64,000 nt of DNA from Magnolia sinica (taxonomy: Eukaryota; Streptophyta; Magnoliopsida; Magnoliales; Magnoliaceae). The stretch lies in the NCBI RefSeq assembly GCF_029962835.1, contig NC_080583.1:50199658-50263657 (forward strand), read 5' to 3'. Shown here piece by piece: positions 23,438-34,559 of the stretch; position 1 is the stretch's first letter, and the number at the start of each line of letters is the position of its first letter. The position numbers were made by a program, and so were the translations under genes. The notes under the pieces are model-generated. The model was not told the origin of the DNA and ran no database searches. It saw only the letters and a program-made list of their open reading frames with translations.

Positions 23438-23491
23438 TTTCTCTTGAAGTGTTTAACAACATAGAGGAAGATCCTAACTGAAGTTAGAAAT

Positions 23492-25282
23492 ATGACCAAG
23501 GGAGAGAGAACATCAGTCTCTCCTCCCCCTAGCTTCAATGGTTTAAGTTATGCATATTGGAAAGCTAGAATGAGTATATTTTTAGAATCTTTAGATCATG
23601 ATGTTTGGGACATCGTTAAGACTGGTTATGTGCCACCAACCGAACAAGTGGTACACTACAATGGCACTACCATCTCTAAACCAAAACCAAAGTCAATGTG
23701 GACTGACTATGAGAAACAAAGGAAAACATGTGATGCCAAAGCAATGAACGCCATTTACTGTGCAGTTTCACAAGAAGAGTTTAAACAAATTTGCATGTGT
23801 AGATCTTCAAACAAAGCATAGGATTTATTGGAAACCACCCATGAAGGAACAAGCATAGTAAAGCACTCAAAGTTGTAGTTCTTGACAGTCCAATTTGAAA
23901 ATATAAAAATGGTTAAACATGAGACGTTCATGGAGTTTTACACAAATTGAACGATATATTTAACTCCATGTGGGGACTTGAAAAGAGGGTTTCGGTACCT
24001 AAAATCTGTAGGAAAATCTTGAGATCCCTGATGGAACGCATCAACTCCAAAGTCACCACCATTAAAAAGTGTAGAGATATTGATGAAATAAAAGGAGAGG
24101 AATTAGTGGGTTCTCTACAAACCTTTGAGTTACACTTTAAAACTCTCACAAAATCCAAACACCATGTCCTCAAGACCTCCAAAAACAAAGTTGAAATTAA
24201 GGATGAAAGTAAAGAGGATAATGGAGATGAGGAGGTAGCCCTCTTGGCCAAGCATTTTAAAAGATTATTCAACAAGAACAGTGGAAGGGATTTAACAAAG
24301 GGAAACAACTAGGCTATAAGCACTAAATAGGAAAATCTTTCATGAAGTCCAAAGAGCCCCAATGTTACAATTGGCAAAAGTATGGTCATCGATCTACTGA
24401 ATGTCCCACAAAGAAATCAATGGGAAAGGCTATGTCAGCCACATGGGACAATACTGAAGACTCTGAATCAGAAACAAGCGAGTCTAAAAGTGATGGGGAC
24501 CAAAAATCACTAAAAATTCTTATGGCCTCCACCACTAAGAAGATCCCAGATCTAAGGGACAATGAGGAAATAGATGAGCAACTCACTGAAAAGGACTCCT
24601 CCTCTAATGAAGAAGAAGAAGAGAACATTCATGAGACCTATGACCAGCTATATATACATACCAAAAACACCTTAAAAAAACTAAGTTAGACCAAAATGAT
24701 GAAATCAAATAGCTGAAAGAAGTTTTAGATGAGGCATTTGCTATCAACAACAAGTTAGCTGATGATAATGTTGACTTTTATACTGGAAAAAAAAAACTCG
24801 CTTGGAAAAGAAGTATCAGATACCAATCTCAAAAATGAAGAACTAAATAGGAAGATTCAACATCTAGAGACAGAAAATAAGAGGTTGAAAACTAAAAATC
24901 AAAACCTGAAACTAGATGTAGAGATATCCAAAAACTCACTGAACTTAGCCATAGATTCTCCCAAAGTAATGAAAAACTAGAAAGACTCCTAGGCTTGGGT
25001 AGAAACTCTAGGGATAGGAGAGGCCTAGGCTATGAAACAGGTAAAACCATCCCTTCTCATGCACCTCCCATGACTAGGAAATCTAATGCATTAGGAAGCA
25101 ACACAAAAGCTACTCCTATCTGTCATTCATGTGGAGACATGGGACACTATAAGTTTGAATGTCTAGCACTTAGACAACCACACTCCACTTCCAGTTTGAG
25201 CAATATAGGAAAATTCAAACCAACTGGAAAATTGATGCAGAAACCGAAGAATCCTCCAATGAAAATACCAAATGAGAGGTGA
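23492..25282 (+). pseudogene. C1 gag (copia type, with zinc knuckles)
   Basis: Capsid precursor of the copia element. The first frame from ATG 23492 runs 109 codons and includes 'PPPSFNGLSYAYWKARM', the usual start of the plant copia Gag (UBN2/DUF4219-like), with 'WDIVKTGYVPP'. A stop at 23819 and several frameshifts follow. Later pieces are 23947-24312, 24342-24689, 24762-24980 (a coiled-coil stretch rich in E, K, N and L) and 24995-25282. Two zinc knuckles are visible: 'CYNWQKYGHRSTEC' (second Cys changed to Trp) near 24360 and an intact C-x2-C-x4-H-x4-C 'CHSCGDMGHYKFEC' near 25122. Two knuckles and a coiled coil fit the SIRE/Maximus clade. Confidence 0.85.
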
Positions 25283-25850
25283 AAATATCCCACTCCTCCT
25301 AAAATGACTAAGAGGATGGAGGAGTTGGTAAAGCATGTAACTCAACTGAACTAGAAGACCAAACATTTGATGAATCAAGGGAATTTGGATTAGTTACCCA
25401 AAAAATCCAAGGCACCCATGGATAACCAACCTAAAGGAGAAAACAAAAAGAAAACATCATCTCCTAAAAGGATGGTTACCAAATGGGTGGTGAAAAATAA
25501 GAACAACTTCCTTGTGATTCATACCGCACTTAAGGCGAGCAATAGTTCTAAATGGTATCTTGATAGGGGTTACTTCAAACATTTGACTGGTGACCAGACC
25601 CATTTTTGTGATTACACCAAATTTGATGGTGGGTCGGTAACATTTGGAGATGGGAGATTCGCCAAGATAGTTGGAAGAGGGACAATAGTTGGGCCTGAAT
25701 TGCCCAAGATTAAAAATGTTCTTTGTGATGAGAGACTGAAACACGATCTTCTAAGTGTTTTCCAAATTTGTTACAAAGAACACTCAGTCTCTTTCTCCAA
25801 GGACATGTGCAAGATCTCAGACTACATAGATCTCAGACCTCATAGGTAAA
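25283..25850 (+). pseudogene. C1 aspartic protease
   Basis: Polyprotein protease domain. The open stretch 25418-25849 contains 'SSKWYLDRGYFKHLTGD', where intact copia proteases have D-S-G. Here the serine is changed to arginine (DRG), which should abolish activity. It is followed by 'FCDYTKFDGGSVTFGDG' and 'NVLCDERLKHDLLSVFQI', both conserved in the SIRE-like clade. A stop follows 'DYIDLRPHR'. It lies between gag and the GAG-pre-integrase region, as expected. Confidence 0.88.
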
Positions 25851-25856
25851 TTAATT

Positions 25857-26686
25857 ATGAAAGGTCTTCGCACAAGTGACAACTGCTATGTGATTGAAAG
25901 CAGTGGAGAAAACTTCCCATCCATAAGATGCAACATGGCCCAGGATAATGAGTCTGAATTGTGGCACCAAAGACTTGGTCATGTACACTACCCAAACCTA
26001 TCTCAACTCAGCTTAAAAAATCTGATAAGGGGACTTCTGAAGATCGAGAAAAAGGAGAAAGTTATGTGCGGTAATTGTCTTAAATGAAAACAAATGAAAC
26101 TTGCACATAAGAAGACAACCACCGTAGAAAATTCAAAACCTTTTGATTTATTGCATAGATGGATCTAGAAGGTCCCACTAGAGTTGAGAGCCATGAGGAC
26201 AAGAGATATTTTCTGGTGGTAGTGGATGATTACTCCATATTCACTTGGGTCACATTTCTTAGGGAGAAATTTGATGCTTTCGAGGAATTTAAGAAACTCT
26301 CTAAGAGACTCCAAACCGAAAAAGGATATTGCATAAATAGAATTCGGAGTGATAACGGAAGAGAGTTTGAGAATGACCAATTCTGAAAGTATTATGATGA
26401 AAATGGAATGCGGCATGAATTCTCAGCTCCAAAAGCTCCACAACAGAATGGATTAATGGAAAGGAAAAACAGCGTGTTGCAAGAGATGGGCTCAGTAATG
26501 CTTAATAGTAAAAATATGATTAAAAAAAATTTAGGCCAAAGTCGTCAACACCGCTTGTTACATAATTAATAGAGTATATCTTAGAATAGGAGTGAATAAA
26601 TCTCCGTATGAACTATGCAACCTAGTGTTAAGTACTGCTATGTCCTTGGTAGAAAATGTCATATTCTTAGAGACTGGAAACTGCCT
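25857..26686 (+). pseudogene. C1 integrase (zinc finger and catalytic core)
   Basis: 25857-26087 encodes the GAG-pre-integrase zinc-binding region: 'ELWHQRLGHVHYPNLSQLS' supplies the two histidines and 'CGNCLK' the two cysteines. 26159-26386 is the catalytic core, with 'VVVDDYSIFTWVTFL' and the second aspartate in 'IRSDNGREFEN'. The third acidic residue is in 'PQQNGLMERKN' near 26440. TAG/TGA/TAA stops split the core at several points. After about 26580 the frame decays, with traces of 'YVLGRKCHI'. At about 26687 the sequence jumps into LTR sequence, so RT and RNase H are gone. Confidence 0.88.
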
Positions 26687-26815
26687 ACCACTTTAAATCC
26701 CTTTTCCTCATGGGAGTTCATCTTTTAATCCTATCTTAAATCATATAATTGGAAAATCAATATATTAGATTGAAAAATGAACTCTAGCATTCAAGGATCT
26801 TCCAGCAACTCAGGA
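26687..26815 (+). repeat. C1 3' LTR fragment
   Basis: Matches 22437-22557 of the 5' LTR closely (shared 'TGGGAGTTCATCTTT', 'AATCCTATCTTAAAT', 'GGAAAATCAATA'). It is the first surviving part of the 3' LTR. The left side joins the integrase by deletion, and the right side joins a gypsy fragment at about 26816. Confidence 0.8.
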
Positions 26816-27004
26816 ATAAATTAGAGCTGCAAAAGTTCCTAGGACAAGTCAATTTTATGCGTAGATTTATATCTAACTGCACAAGAAAGACTAACATTTT
26901 CTCTATCCATTAATAAAGTTGGAGGTGTCCAAGTTTGTTTGGGAGGTGGAACACTATTTGGCTTTCGATAGAATCAAGGAGTTGTTTATACCCAATTCGA
27001 TCAG
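26816..27004 (+). pseudogene. Fragment of a gypsy reverse transcriptase/RNase H
   Basis: A short plus-strand piece reads 'LQKFLGQVNFMRRFISN', then, after a stop and frame change, 'FVWEVEHYLAFDRIKELF'. These are the RT thumb and the start of RNase H of a Ty3/gypsy (or related) element. It has no matching partner in the window. It is followed at once by the LTR-like X1, so this looks like an internally deleted gypsy element (RT joined to 3' LTR) inserted in the C1 3' LTR. Confidence 0.7.
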
Positions 27005-27080
27005 GTCCTATTTTTTATTATTTAGGGTCAGACTCATGTGAGTTACGCATGCATGTGTTTGACGGTCGAAAGATTATTTT

Positions 27081-27163
27081 AAGAATATACAACTGAATTT
27101 TGAAAGAATGCCATTAGATGTCGAGCGCATTATAAGTCATCATTTATGGTGCGACTAAGTTCA
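27081..27163. repeat. 83-bp direct duplication flanking G3, left copy
   Basis: Identical over 83 bp to 34190-34272, starting 'AAGAATATAC' and ending 'CGACTAAGTTCA'. Both copies are X1 sequence, and the inverted X2 copy has only one equivalent. The duplication was therefore made when G3 was inserted. Confidence 0.93.
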
Positions 27164-27540
27164 TGGATCGTCACTGATCTTGCTTCACAATCAATCTCAA
27201 CTCGCATCCTCGTGAGCCAATCCATACCCATGATAACATCGTAATGATAAAGAGGTGCGACAAAGAAATCAACACGGATCGATCCACTTCCTAGATCAAC
27301 CAAACAATCCATACAACGCTTGCCCAAAGCAGAGGAAATCCCCGTAGTGGTAGTAAGCGTCACTCCTTGCATAGAAACAGTTCTCAAACCCAAATGCCTA
27401 ACGCCGCATAAGATATAAGAGAGGTAGTGGACCTGTATCTACCAACATAGAAACGGAATACCTTCAATGTGCGTTGTAACCTCAAAGGATCTCGCCACCA
27501 AGTCAGATATAGGCGCTTCAGCCGAGAGCGCATGAACTCG
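27164..27540 (-). pseudogene. G3 aspartic protease, truncated
   Basis: Near 27455 the minus strand reads 'MLVDTG', the DTG active site of the retroviral protease, followed after a small deletion by 'SYAALR'-like sequence. 27393-27164 then encodes '[18 protein letters not shown]' and '[18 protein letters not shown]', the second half of the chromovirus protease. The copy ends at the insertion junction before any RT sequence. G2 has the same domain at 50650-50990. Confidence 0.88.
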
Positions 27541-27619
27541 AGCCTCCGCGATGATTCGGCGGAGGAACCATGGGCCCGAGGTGGCCTAAAGCTAGGTACT
27601 ACAGGTCTGAAGGATGGAT

Positions 27620-28774
27620 GAGCTGGCGCCGAACGAAGAGGTGGAGGAGAAATAACCTAAAGCATCGGACGGCTAATCCTCTGCGGTGGAGTAAATCCAC
27701 CGCCCGCATACGCAAAAAGCAAAACGATCCAAATGCTCCATCTTCCCACAATACGAATAGCGAAGATCAGCTCGCATCTGCGAGCGGCGCTGAACGCCTA
27801 GGAGGAAAATCTACTCGCGGCCTCTTGCCGAGAAAAGGTGTACCCTAAAAATTAGGTCGCGGCCTAGGAACCATTGGTGCTCGCATACGGGATGAGCTCT
27901 ATCCCCGTCCCGCTCTACTCGCAAGAACATGCTCACCAACTCCGCATAAGAAGAAATGCTAGCACAAAGAAATCTTCGATCGGATCTCAAGCCTCAATCC
28001 TCGAAAAAGCACCACATCCTCATCGGCTGATCGCCCATAATCAAAGGAACATACCGACCTAGCTCGGTGAACCGATTCTCATACTCCGTCACCGAAAACC
28101 CCCGGCGGAGGCGAAGGAACTCACTCTCCTTCTCATGTCGATAACGTAACCGAAAATACTTCTCGTGGAAGCGTGCCTCAAACGCCCGCCACGACCACTC
28201 AAAACCTTCCTCGACAATGGCGAAGAACACTGTCCCACCATAGACTGGCCCCCTTCTCAAACATGAAGGAAGCAAGCTCGACCTGCTCAACCTCAGAGCA
28301 ATGCAGTGGTCTCAGCATCTTAGAGATGCTATCGATCCAATAGTCGACCTCCTCGGGTCTATGAGAACCCGCAAATGTGGGAGGTCGTAAGCGCTAGAAT
28401 CGCTTAAAAGTGCCGCTCGCACTGGCACTCCCAGATGAGGGCATAGGTGAAGCAGGTGGAGACGCCCTCACTGACTGAGCAAAGATGTCAGCCATGGAAG
28501 ATAAGAACTGCTGCTGCTGCTGTTGCTGCTGAATCTGCTGCTCTGCATCAACAGCATCATCTACTCAAACCTATCAGTAGGCAAAGCAGACGAAGATGTA
28601 TGGCTCGGCTCAGGAACCGAAGGTGTGACTGGAGGAGCCATAGGTGTCCGCCCAACACCGGCATGAGACGGGCCCGTTTGTGGATCCGTCTGACTATCGC
28701 TCAGGGGAAGAACCCCGACAAGTGACTCAACCAAGGAGAGACGGGCCGAAGTCTTCGAACCCTTAGGAGGCATA
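27620..28774 (-). pseudogene. G3 gag (Tekay type)
   Basis: Starts at the minus-strand ATG at about 28773 ('MPPKGSKTSARLS'). Then come a Pro/Ser-rich linker, a CAG/Gln-rich stretch (about 28500-28560) and the Gag core at 28290-27994, with 'WSWRAFEARFHEKYF' and 'SVTEYENRFTELGRYVP'. The zinc knuckle expected near 27720 is degenerate. At least two frame changes separate the blocks. G2 carries the same gene at 49379-50440. Confidence 0.85.
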
Positions 28775-29127
28775 CCCTACATTCAACAGAGGATGCAACC
28801 TGTAAGATTCTACGTCCACATAATCCATCCACACAGCATTCACAGCACAACTTCAAAGATAAACAACATGCATTCCATTTAACAAAATTGTCGCAATACA
28901 GTAGTGCAGCATTACATGAATCACAACAAGGAAAGCATGTGAACTACAACATCTAACACTTCAAACAACAACAAACAACTTCCAACTACAAAAGCCAACA
29001 ACGGCTACATACAGAAAGAAACAACAAACAAAGCGAAGGATGACTACAATGACAACTACTCGTCGAAATTAGGAGATGGAGGCGGGGTACCCTTATCCTG
29101 CAAGCAACACAGCATAGACTTCAGAGT

Positions 29128-30288
29128 TCAAGTCACCTTCTTAAACTTATGCTTCAGAAGGCCTCGAAGATCCATGATATCCTGGCGTAGAATAGCCTGC
29201 CCTTCTTCAAGCCAAGCAATACGGGCATCCCTGGCAGCCTGATCTGCGCTCTGCTCTGGTACCACAGGAGGAGAGCTCTCACTCGTATCCTGTGCCTCAA
29301 CCTCTTCCTCATCCTGCACTGTTTCTTCCTCAATCTCAGCACCACCTTCAACATAACTCTCATCCTCATCACTCTCAGACTCATCCTCACTCTCTGAGGC
29401 CTGTCAATGAGGACTAATCTCCATCTGCTTAAGGGTCGTCAGATTAAGATGACGAACAGGAACCGGCTTCTCTACTCCAAGCCTATAGCCAAACTCATGT
29501 GCAAGCTTACAAATGAGTCGGCCAAAAGGAAGCGATTCGGTCCTCCTAGTCAAACGAGAGATAAGGATAATCTGACGCCAGATATACGTCGGCACACACA
29601 ATTTCGCTTCTTGCCCCACCTGATACAGAAAATCTACCATCAGGCGCGTACACTCACTGCGATTGCTCCACCTGGGATATACATTGAACATACACATGTG
29701 GTGAAGCAAGCGGAAGTCGTCCGTCATGTTGGTAGCCAGAATACTCCTATTAGGCTGCCATTCGACCAGACGACCACATAGGAACCAGGTGCGACGGTCC
29801 CTCTCGCGCATACTATTCAAATTCTTCTCGCTGGCATGCACCTCACCAAGTGGCACATTCAGGAGTCGGGATATTAAAGCGACATTGACCATAGCCTCCC
29901 GACCGCTACCACAAGGAATCTTGAACTAAAGAGGCTCCAACAAAGGATCACGAATATTGGCATAAAAAGCTCGAACAGTACTTGTATTCGCGCGATACTC
30001 ACCCTCAAACAAGGGACACCAACCAGCTCCTTCCAGATGCTCCAACAATAGGAACTCGCTAAACAGCCGCGAATCAACATGAGCCTCAAAAAGGACTCTA
30101 CAGCCTTCATAGACTCCATGCGATAACTCTGCCAACAAGGTCCTTCCAATGGGAGCTCGAGGATCGAGGTCCCGCTTGGTCTGGAATTCATGAGTGGCGG
30201 ACGTGCTCGCGGCGGCACCTCTCGACCTCCGTGCATGGGATGGGTGGCTAGGCCCGGCTTCATCCATGGCCGCTCTCTTCTTCCCCAT
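29128..30288 (-). pseudogene. G3 ORF1: extra ORF upstream of gag (plant-transposon-protein-like)
   Basis: Minus-strand reading frame of about 385 codons from ATG 30288 ('MGKKRAAMDEAGPS') to 29128, in one frame with in-frame stops at 29926-29928 and 29404-29406. The middle reads 'VRAFYANIRDP' and 'VNVALISRLLNVPLGEVH', which resembles the 'putative plant transposon protein' family found in many plant TEs. A Glu/Asp/Ser-rich linker and a short predicted coiled coil ('RIAWLEEGQAILRQDIMDL') follow. An in-frame ATG further upstream (in the 'LMALFEF' stretch) could add a hydrophobic N-terminus. G2 keeps the same gene at 47879-49007, so it belongs to this element family. Its role is unknown. Confidence 0.8.
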
Positions 30289-30289
30289 C

Positions 30290-31129
30290 AAAGAAAGAAG
30301 GGAGAAAATAGAAAAGATGGCCGTGATGAACTCAAAGAGGGCCATGAGAAATGAGAGAAAGAGAGAAATAGGAAGGATGGGAAGTTTCCATACACTTGAG
30401 ATCCCAAAAGAGGATTTGAGAGCCCAAATGAGAAGAAAAGGAAAGGTAAACAGCAAAGGGAGGTAAGGTTTTTAGATGGGTGGATAGGGTTTGCACGAAA
30501 ATGGAAGAAGAGGAAGATTTGGAGAAGATTTGGAGGAGTTTGGAGAAGAACTTGAAGGAAAGGAGAGCTTGGGAGGGAAGATTGTGAAGGAAGTAGGGTT
30601 TAGAAGAAGTTTAAACTAGCAAACCGTGGAGGGGTGGGCCACACTTGGCCAAACAAACGTCGGCCCGAGCCGACCCGCCAGACCTGGCCCCTAATCGGCG
30701 AGGCCTCGCCGAGCCGACGATGACATCGCCAGTCTCTGGACCGACGTCCTCTTGGTCCTTTATGCTTAAAATGATGTGGGTCCCCCCTGGGCCCCACTGA
30801 AAATGCCTCAATCGGCCCCTTTGCATGATTCGACGCCTAACGGGCCATTCGAGCAGAAATCAGATACAAACAGAGATTTCTTACAAATTTAAGGGTTAAG
30901 ATGGGATGATAAACCATCTAGACTCATTAATAGATGGTCTAGGAAAGGTTTCGGGTCGCTGTGTGTGATCAGGGGAGAGCACAGACTCGATCTCGGCGAT
31001 CGTTTTTAGTAAACTTTTGCCGATAGAAGCAACGGAACACAAACACACAATCTACGATAACTCCGCACCCAAAGACACGAAAGTGGCGACAGATGCGGTG
31101 TGTGACCATAACCAGTCCAGTTTAATCCA
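30290..31129 (-). other. G3 leader between PBS and ORF1
   Basis: An untranslated leader matching the G2 region 47186-47878. It contains GC-rich 'GCCGACGATG'-type blocks near 30700 and a GA/CT-rich region near 30480-30560. Open frames on the plus strand are antisense shadows. Confidence 0.6.
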
Positions 31130-31149
31130 AATCATGCTCGATACCAACT
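31130..31149 (-). promoter_or_regulatory. G3 primer-binding site
   Basis: Minus-strand 'TTGGTATCGAGCATG' follows the LTR end (…CGTTACA) after two bases. It differs slightly from 'TGGTATCAGAGC', the tRNA-Met complement, and marks the 5' LTR boundary at 31150. Confidence 0.8.
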
Positions 31150-34100
31150 TGTAACGCCATGAAATTCGTGGGTCGAGCATAACTCAGCTCCCGAGTTCCA
31201 AAACATCACTTATGCAACATATTTGATGATGGATGTATGTTGTCGTATTAGTGCATAAAACATGAAATAGATTAAGCCAAATTGAAGATATAATTCAGGG
31301 ATAAGTGAAGAAAGCAAGCGAAAGACTTAAAGGAATATATGTGTACAAGTGTGAATCCCCGAAATACATACACATACCAGTCGTAAATACAAGTGTAGCT
31401 ATCAAAATTACAAGTATCAAATTACATCGTTTAATTCTCAAAAGAAATCCCAACATCCCTCGCATCATAACAAGGCTCACTAGAACCCGTCTAAAACTAC
31501 ATAAAAGAGAAAGCGGCCTCATCATCCTCAATCTCCGGCTCTGCCTCAAAGGTTGCATCAACATCTACAACATCGAAACTAAGACAGTCCGGTGGGTGTT
31601 TAACACCACCCCGAACGAGAGAGTGAGTGATCAACTCAGTGGAACAATAAAGCAAAGGTTAACATGTTATCAGTTCAATCAAGCAGTAATGATAAAGCAG
31701 AACAATTAAACAGGTCCTAAGTACTCTTGTTAATGCAAGGATGTATGCAGAATGATGCGTGCCCTCGCGCGTACACCCTCAGCGTCTTCATCTTACGTTA
31801 CGCATGACATCGCCTCAAAGTGCGCCACGTCTACAAAGCACATGCAAATGCGGTGCATGAACATGATTACCAAGTTGTTATTAGTCCTTTTCATACAGCA
31901 GGATTGGGAAGCTAAAGTACCTTTCTCATATCACCATCCAAACAGTGATCCATACTAGGGTCGTCAGTCCTAGACATCTCATACGATCATATGGTTTTAG
32001 GTCGTTGCAAAGGGCTCGTCACCAATCAATGCACGCCTATCATACCATCGTTACTACACCAAGGCTCGTCACCTCAATGCGGTATCCAGGTATGCTCGAG
32101 GTCACTACAAAGGGCTCGTCACCAATCAATGTAGGCCGACAGCGCGAATATAGTGTCCCATACCACCATAATCGGCTCACGAGTTTGGTTGCTCACTGGT
32201 CACTACGGGGAGGCTCGTCACCCCAGCGTAGGCCGACAGCTCGACCACGGTGTCCCATACCACCATGCCCGGCTCATGAGTCTTAGCGGATTGAGGTACC
32301 AAGGTTAAAGAATTTTCACTGGTGAGTTCGGTACCCTAGATTCATATAGTAGCATCCATACATGGTGAACATACATCGGACAATCAGGTTACTTGACGAA
32401 CTCGACTAGCACGAGCGCACGTTGAATTGAACGACATAGAGTGCGCAAACACTCCGCGTGGCCAAACCACTACCGACAACTCTAATACGACTCGGGTTCG
32501 TCTAATCATGTCCTTCGTGGCGAAAGCAATCTCAGCCACGAACTTAAGGCTGATTACCGATTTTTTGAACTATTCATAGTCCCAAACACATTACACTACA
32601 ACAGATATTCATATCTACCATTTAGAATAGTAAAGGAACAACAACTCAAGTCATGTAGCATATGAGTACTTGAAGGATAACAACTTAACACTAATGTAAG
32701 CATAAGAAATGCTTGAACTTAAACAACAAGGAACGTAACTAGCATGAAGGAAATCATACACACTATTGGGAGAGTTGAGAATCGCTTCTCAACGCCCATA
32801 CTAGGTTGGTACATCACTTTAGATCATTCAGACATTTCTACAAACACTTAGAATATATAATACAACATACATGACGTATGTTGAAATACACACATTTGGA
32901 CAATTCCCTTTACCAAGGAGTTGTCGCACATACCATTAGCATAAGTACACGACAAATAATCATGGCAAACACAGGTTCATATTTTATATGCATACGGTAC
33001 TTTATACATACACATAGAATACACAAATCTCAAAATAACACATGCATATCAAAAACGCAAAATAAACGCAACATTTGGCATGTGAAATCTCATCCAAAGC
33101 AAGAATAAACCATTCACTGGCATTGAAAGCCTTGAAAACCATAACCTATATGATTAAAGTCCGCACCTTAATCCAGAAAAGAACACCGAACTGATTTCAG
33201 ACGATATGTCTTCGTCAACGGCGACAGGATAACCTAAGACAAGAATAGGAATGAGCTACAACCACACAAATACTATTCTAAGCTCTAACATAGATTAGGG
33301 TTAGGTTAACTTACCTAAAGATGAACTCAGAATCGCCGAAATAACGATTCAAAGTAAAGGTTCAAGGATGAAGAAGAACAAGAAAGAATCTAGGATGATT
33401 CACCAACTTCTCTCTCACTTTCTCTCTCTTTTCCACTCTCTTTCTTAGTTAGGGTTAGGAAATTCGTATGGAAAAGAGAGCTAGGGTTTTAAGGTCTATA
33501 AATAGGCCTAACATTGATGAAAATAATCCCAGGGCCAAGGTATACTTAGGGTATAACCAAAACCACCTCTCACGATCCAACGAAGCACTTCTAGTGGGCC
33601 TATAACCATGAAAGGTTGGACTTAAGCTCACCGACCATGGATCTAGGTCAAGCGAGTTTTTGTACCGACCGGATCTTCGATCGCCGTGGCGGACCACTCT
33701 CAATTCAACGATCCACAGAATCTCGATCAAGTCCACAAGCACAAGGACATGCCTAGGCCACCTTCCCGATCGGAGGGTGAAATTGGGTCAAATCCAACGG
33801 TCGGATAGCTTAAAATCGTCGTGCAAGCGACACGACTCATTTCATAAAAGCTTAATAAATTTCCAACCGTTCTCACACTCTTCACTCGGACTCAATCAAA
33901 TCGACCGAACATCATCTAGACTTGATTTTGAGGTGATGACCAAGTCCAACATGGTGACCGCAAGCTAAGATCATCGCTATCGGACTTTCGACGCGCGGCC
34001 CAGTCCGATCCAAAACTTCTAAAAATTTTCAAGAGCAATTGGATTTAACGTGAATCCCAGATTTTCGAGTAACATAGCGCTAACTATTCTATAGGTTTTG

Positions 34101-34189
34101 AGTCATGCGGATCAAATTTAAAGTGATTGATGCAAATTTCACAAGCAATCGAGTATAGCGCTAATTACCCCAAAAACAACTACTAGGGA
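31150..34189 (-). repeat. G3 5' LTR (about 3.0 kb)
   Basis: Matches both G2 LTRs over its whole length in inverted orientation. On the plus strand it starts TGTAACGCC at 31150 and ends 'CAAAAACAACTACTAGGGA' at 34189, missing about the first 30 bp of the element's LTR. The minus-strand promoter has a TATA box at 33496-33504 and a splice-donor-like AG|GTAAGT at 33309-33316. A part with repeated 'GGGCTCGTCACC' units lies at about 32015-32220. Open frames inside are shadows. Confidence 0.9.
33496..33504 (-). promoter_or_regulatory. TATA box of the G3 LTR
   Basis: Minus-strand 'CTATTTATAG' lies about 690 bp inside the LTR, upstream of a CT/GA-rich leader. The same box occurs at equivalent positions in both G2 LTRs (44730 and 54703). 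Confidence 0.65.
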
Positions 34190-34272
34190 AAGAATATACA
34201 ACTGAATTTTGAAAGAATGCCATTAGATGTCGAGCGCATTATAAGTCATCATTTATGGTGCGACTAAGTTCA
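34190..34272. repeat. 83-bp direct duplication flanking G3, right copy
   Basis: Identical to 27081-27163 and continuous with X1 sequence to the right. Confidence 0.93.
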
Positions 34273-34559
34273 AGCAACTAAGTAATCAGTTAGCCAATGG
34301 TCAAGTTCGTATGGATGTTGAACAAATGTTAAGAATTTAGAGAACGTGAGATCTTGGGAAGAATCTAGAAGCAGAAAGAGGAAGGAAGCAATTATGATAA
34401 CCGTTGATCATGGGAAGCATCTAGAGGAATGAAGGAAAGCTATAAATAAAGAGTTAAGAAAGTTTAGAAAGTTGTCTCACACCAACCTAAAAAAAATCAA
34501 GAAATCAATCATCTTCAATTATCTTGTCGAATTTACATTTCTTAGTGTAATCATGTTTT

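Larger units (their letters stand above)
27164..34189 (-). mobile_element. G3: truncated Tekay-type chromovirus, minus strand
   Basis: On the minus strand the segment contains a 5' LTR (34189-31150), a PBS, an upstream ORF1, gag and the start of the protease. It then stops abruptly at 27164 in the protease/linker region, so most of pol and the 3' LTR are absent. It is closely related to G2. Relative to the G2 3' LTR, its LTR lacks about the first 30 bp. Both ends meet the 83-bp duplication with a few bases of apparent microhomology (CA on the left, AAGA on the right). Confidence 0.88.

Noticed and set aside
31295-32286. Several open frames inside the G3 LTR
   Set aside because: The same positions in the G2 LTRs are not open in a consistent way, and LTRs of this family are non-coding.
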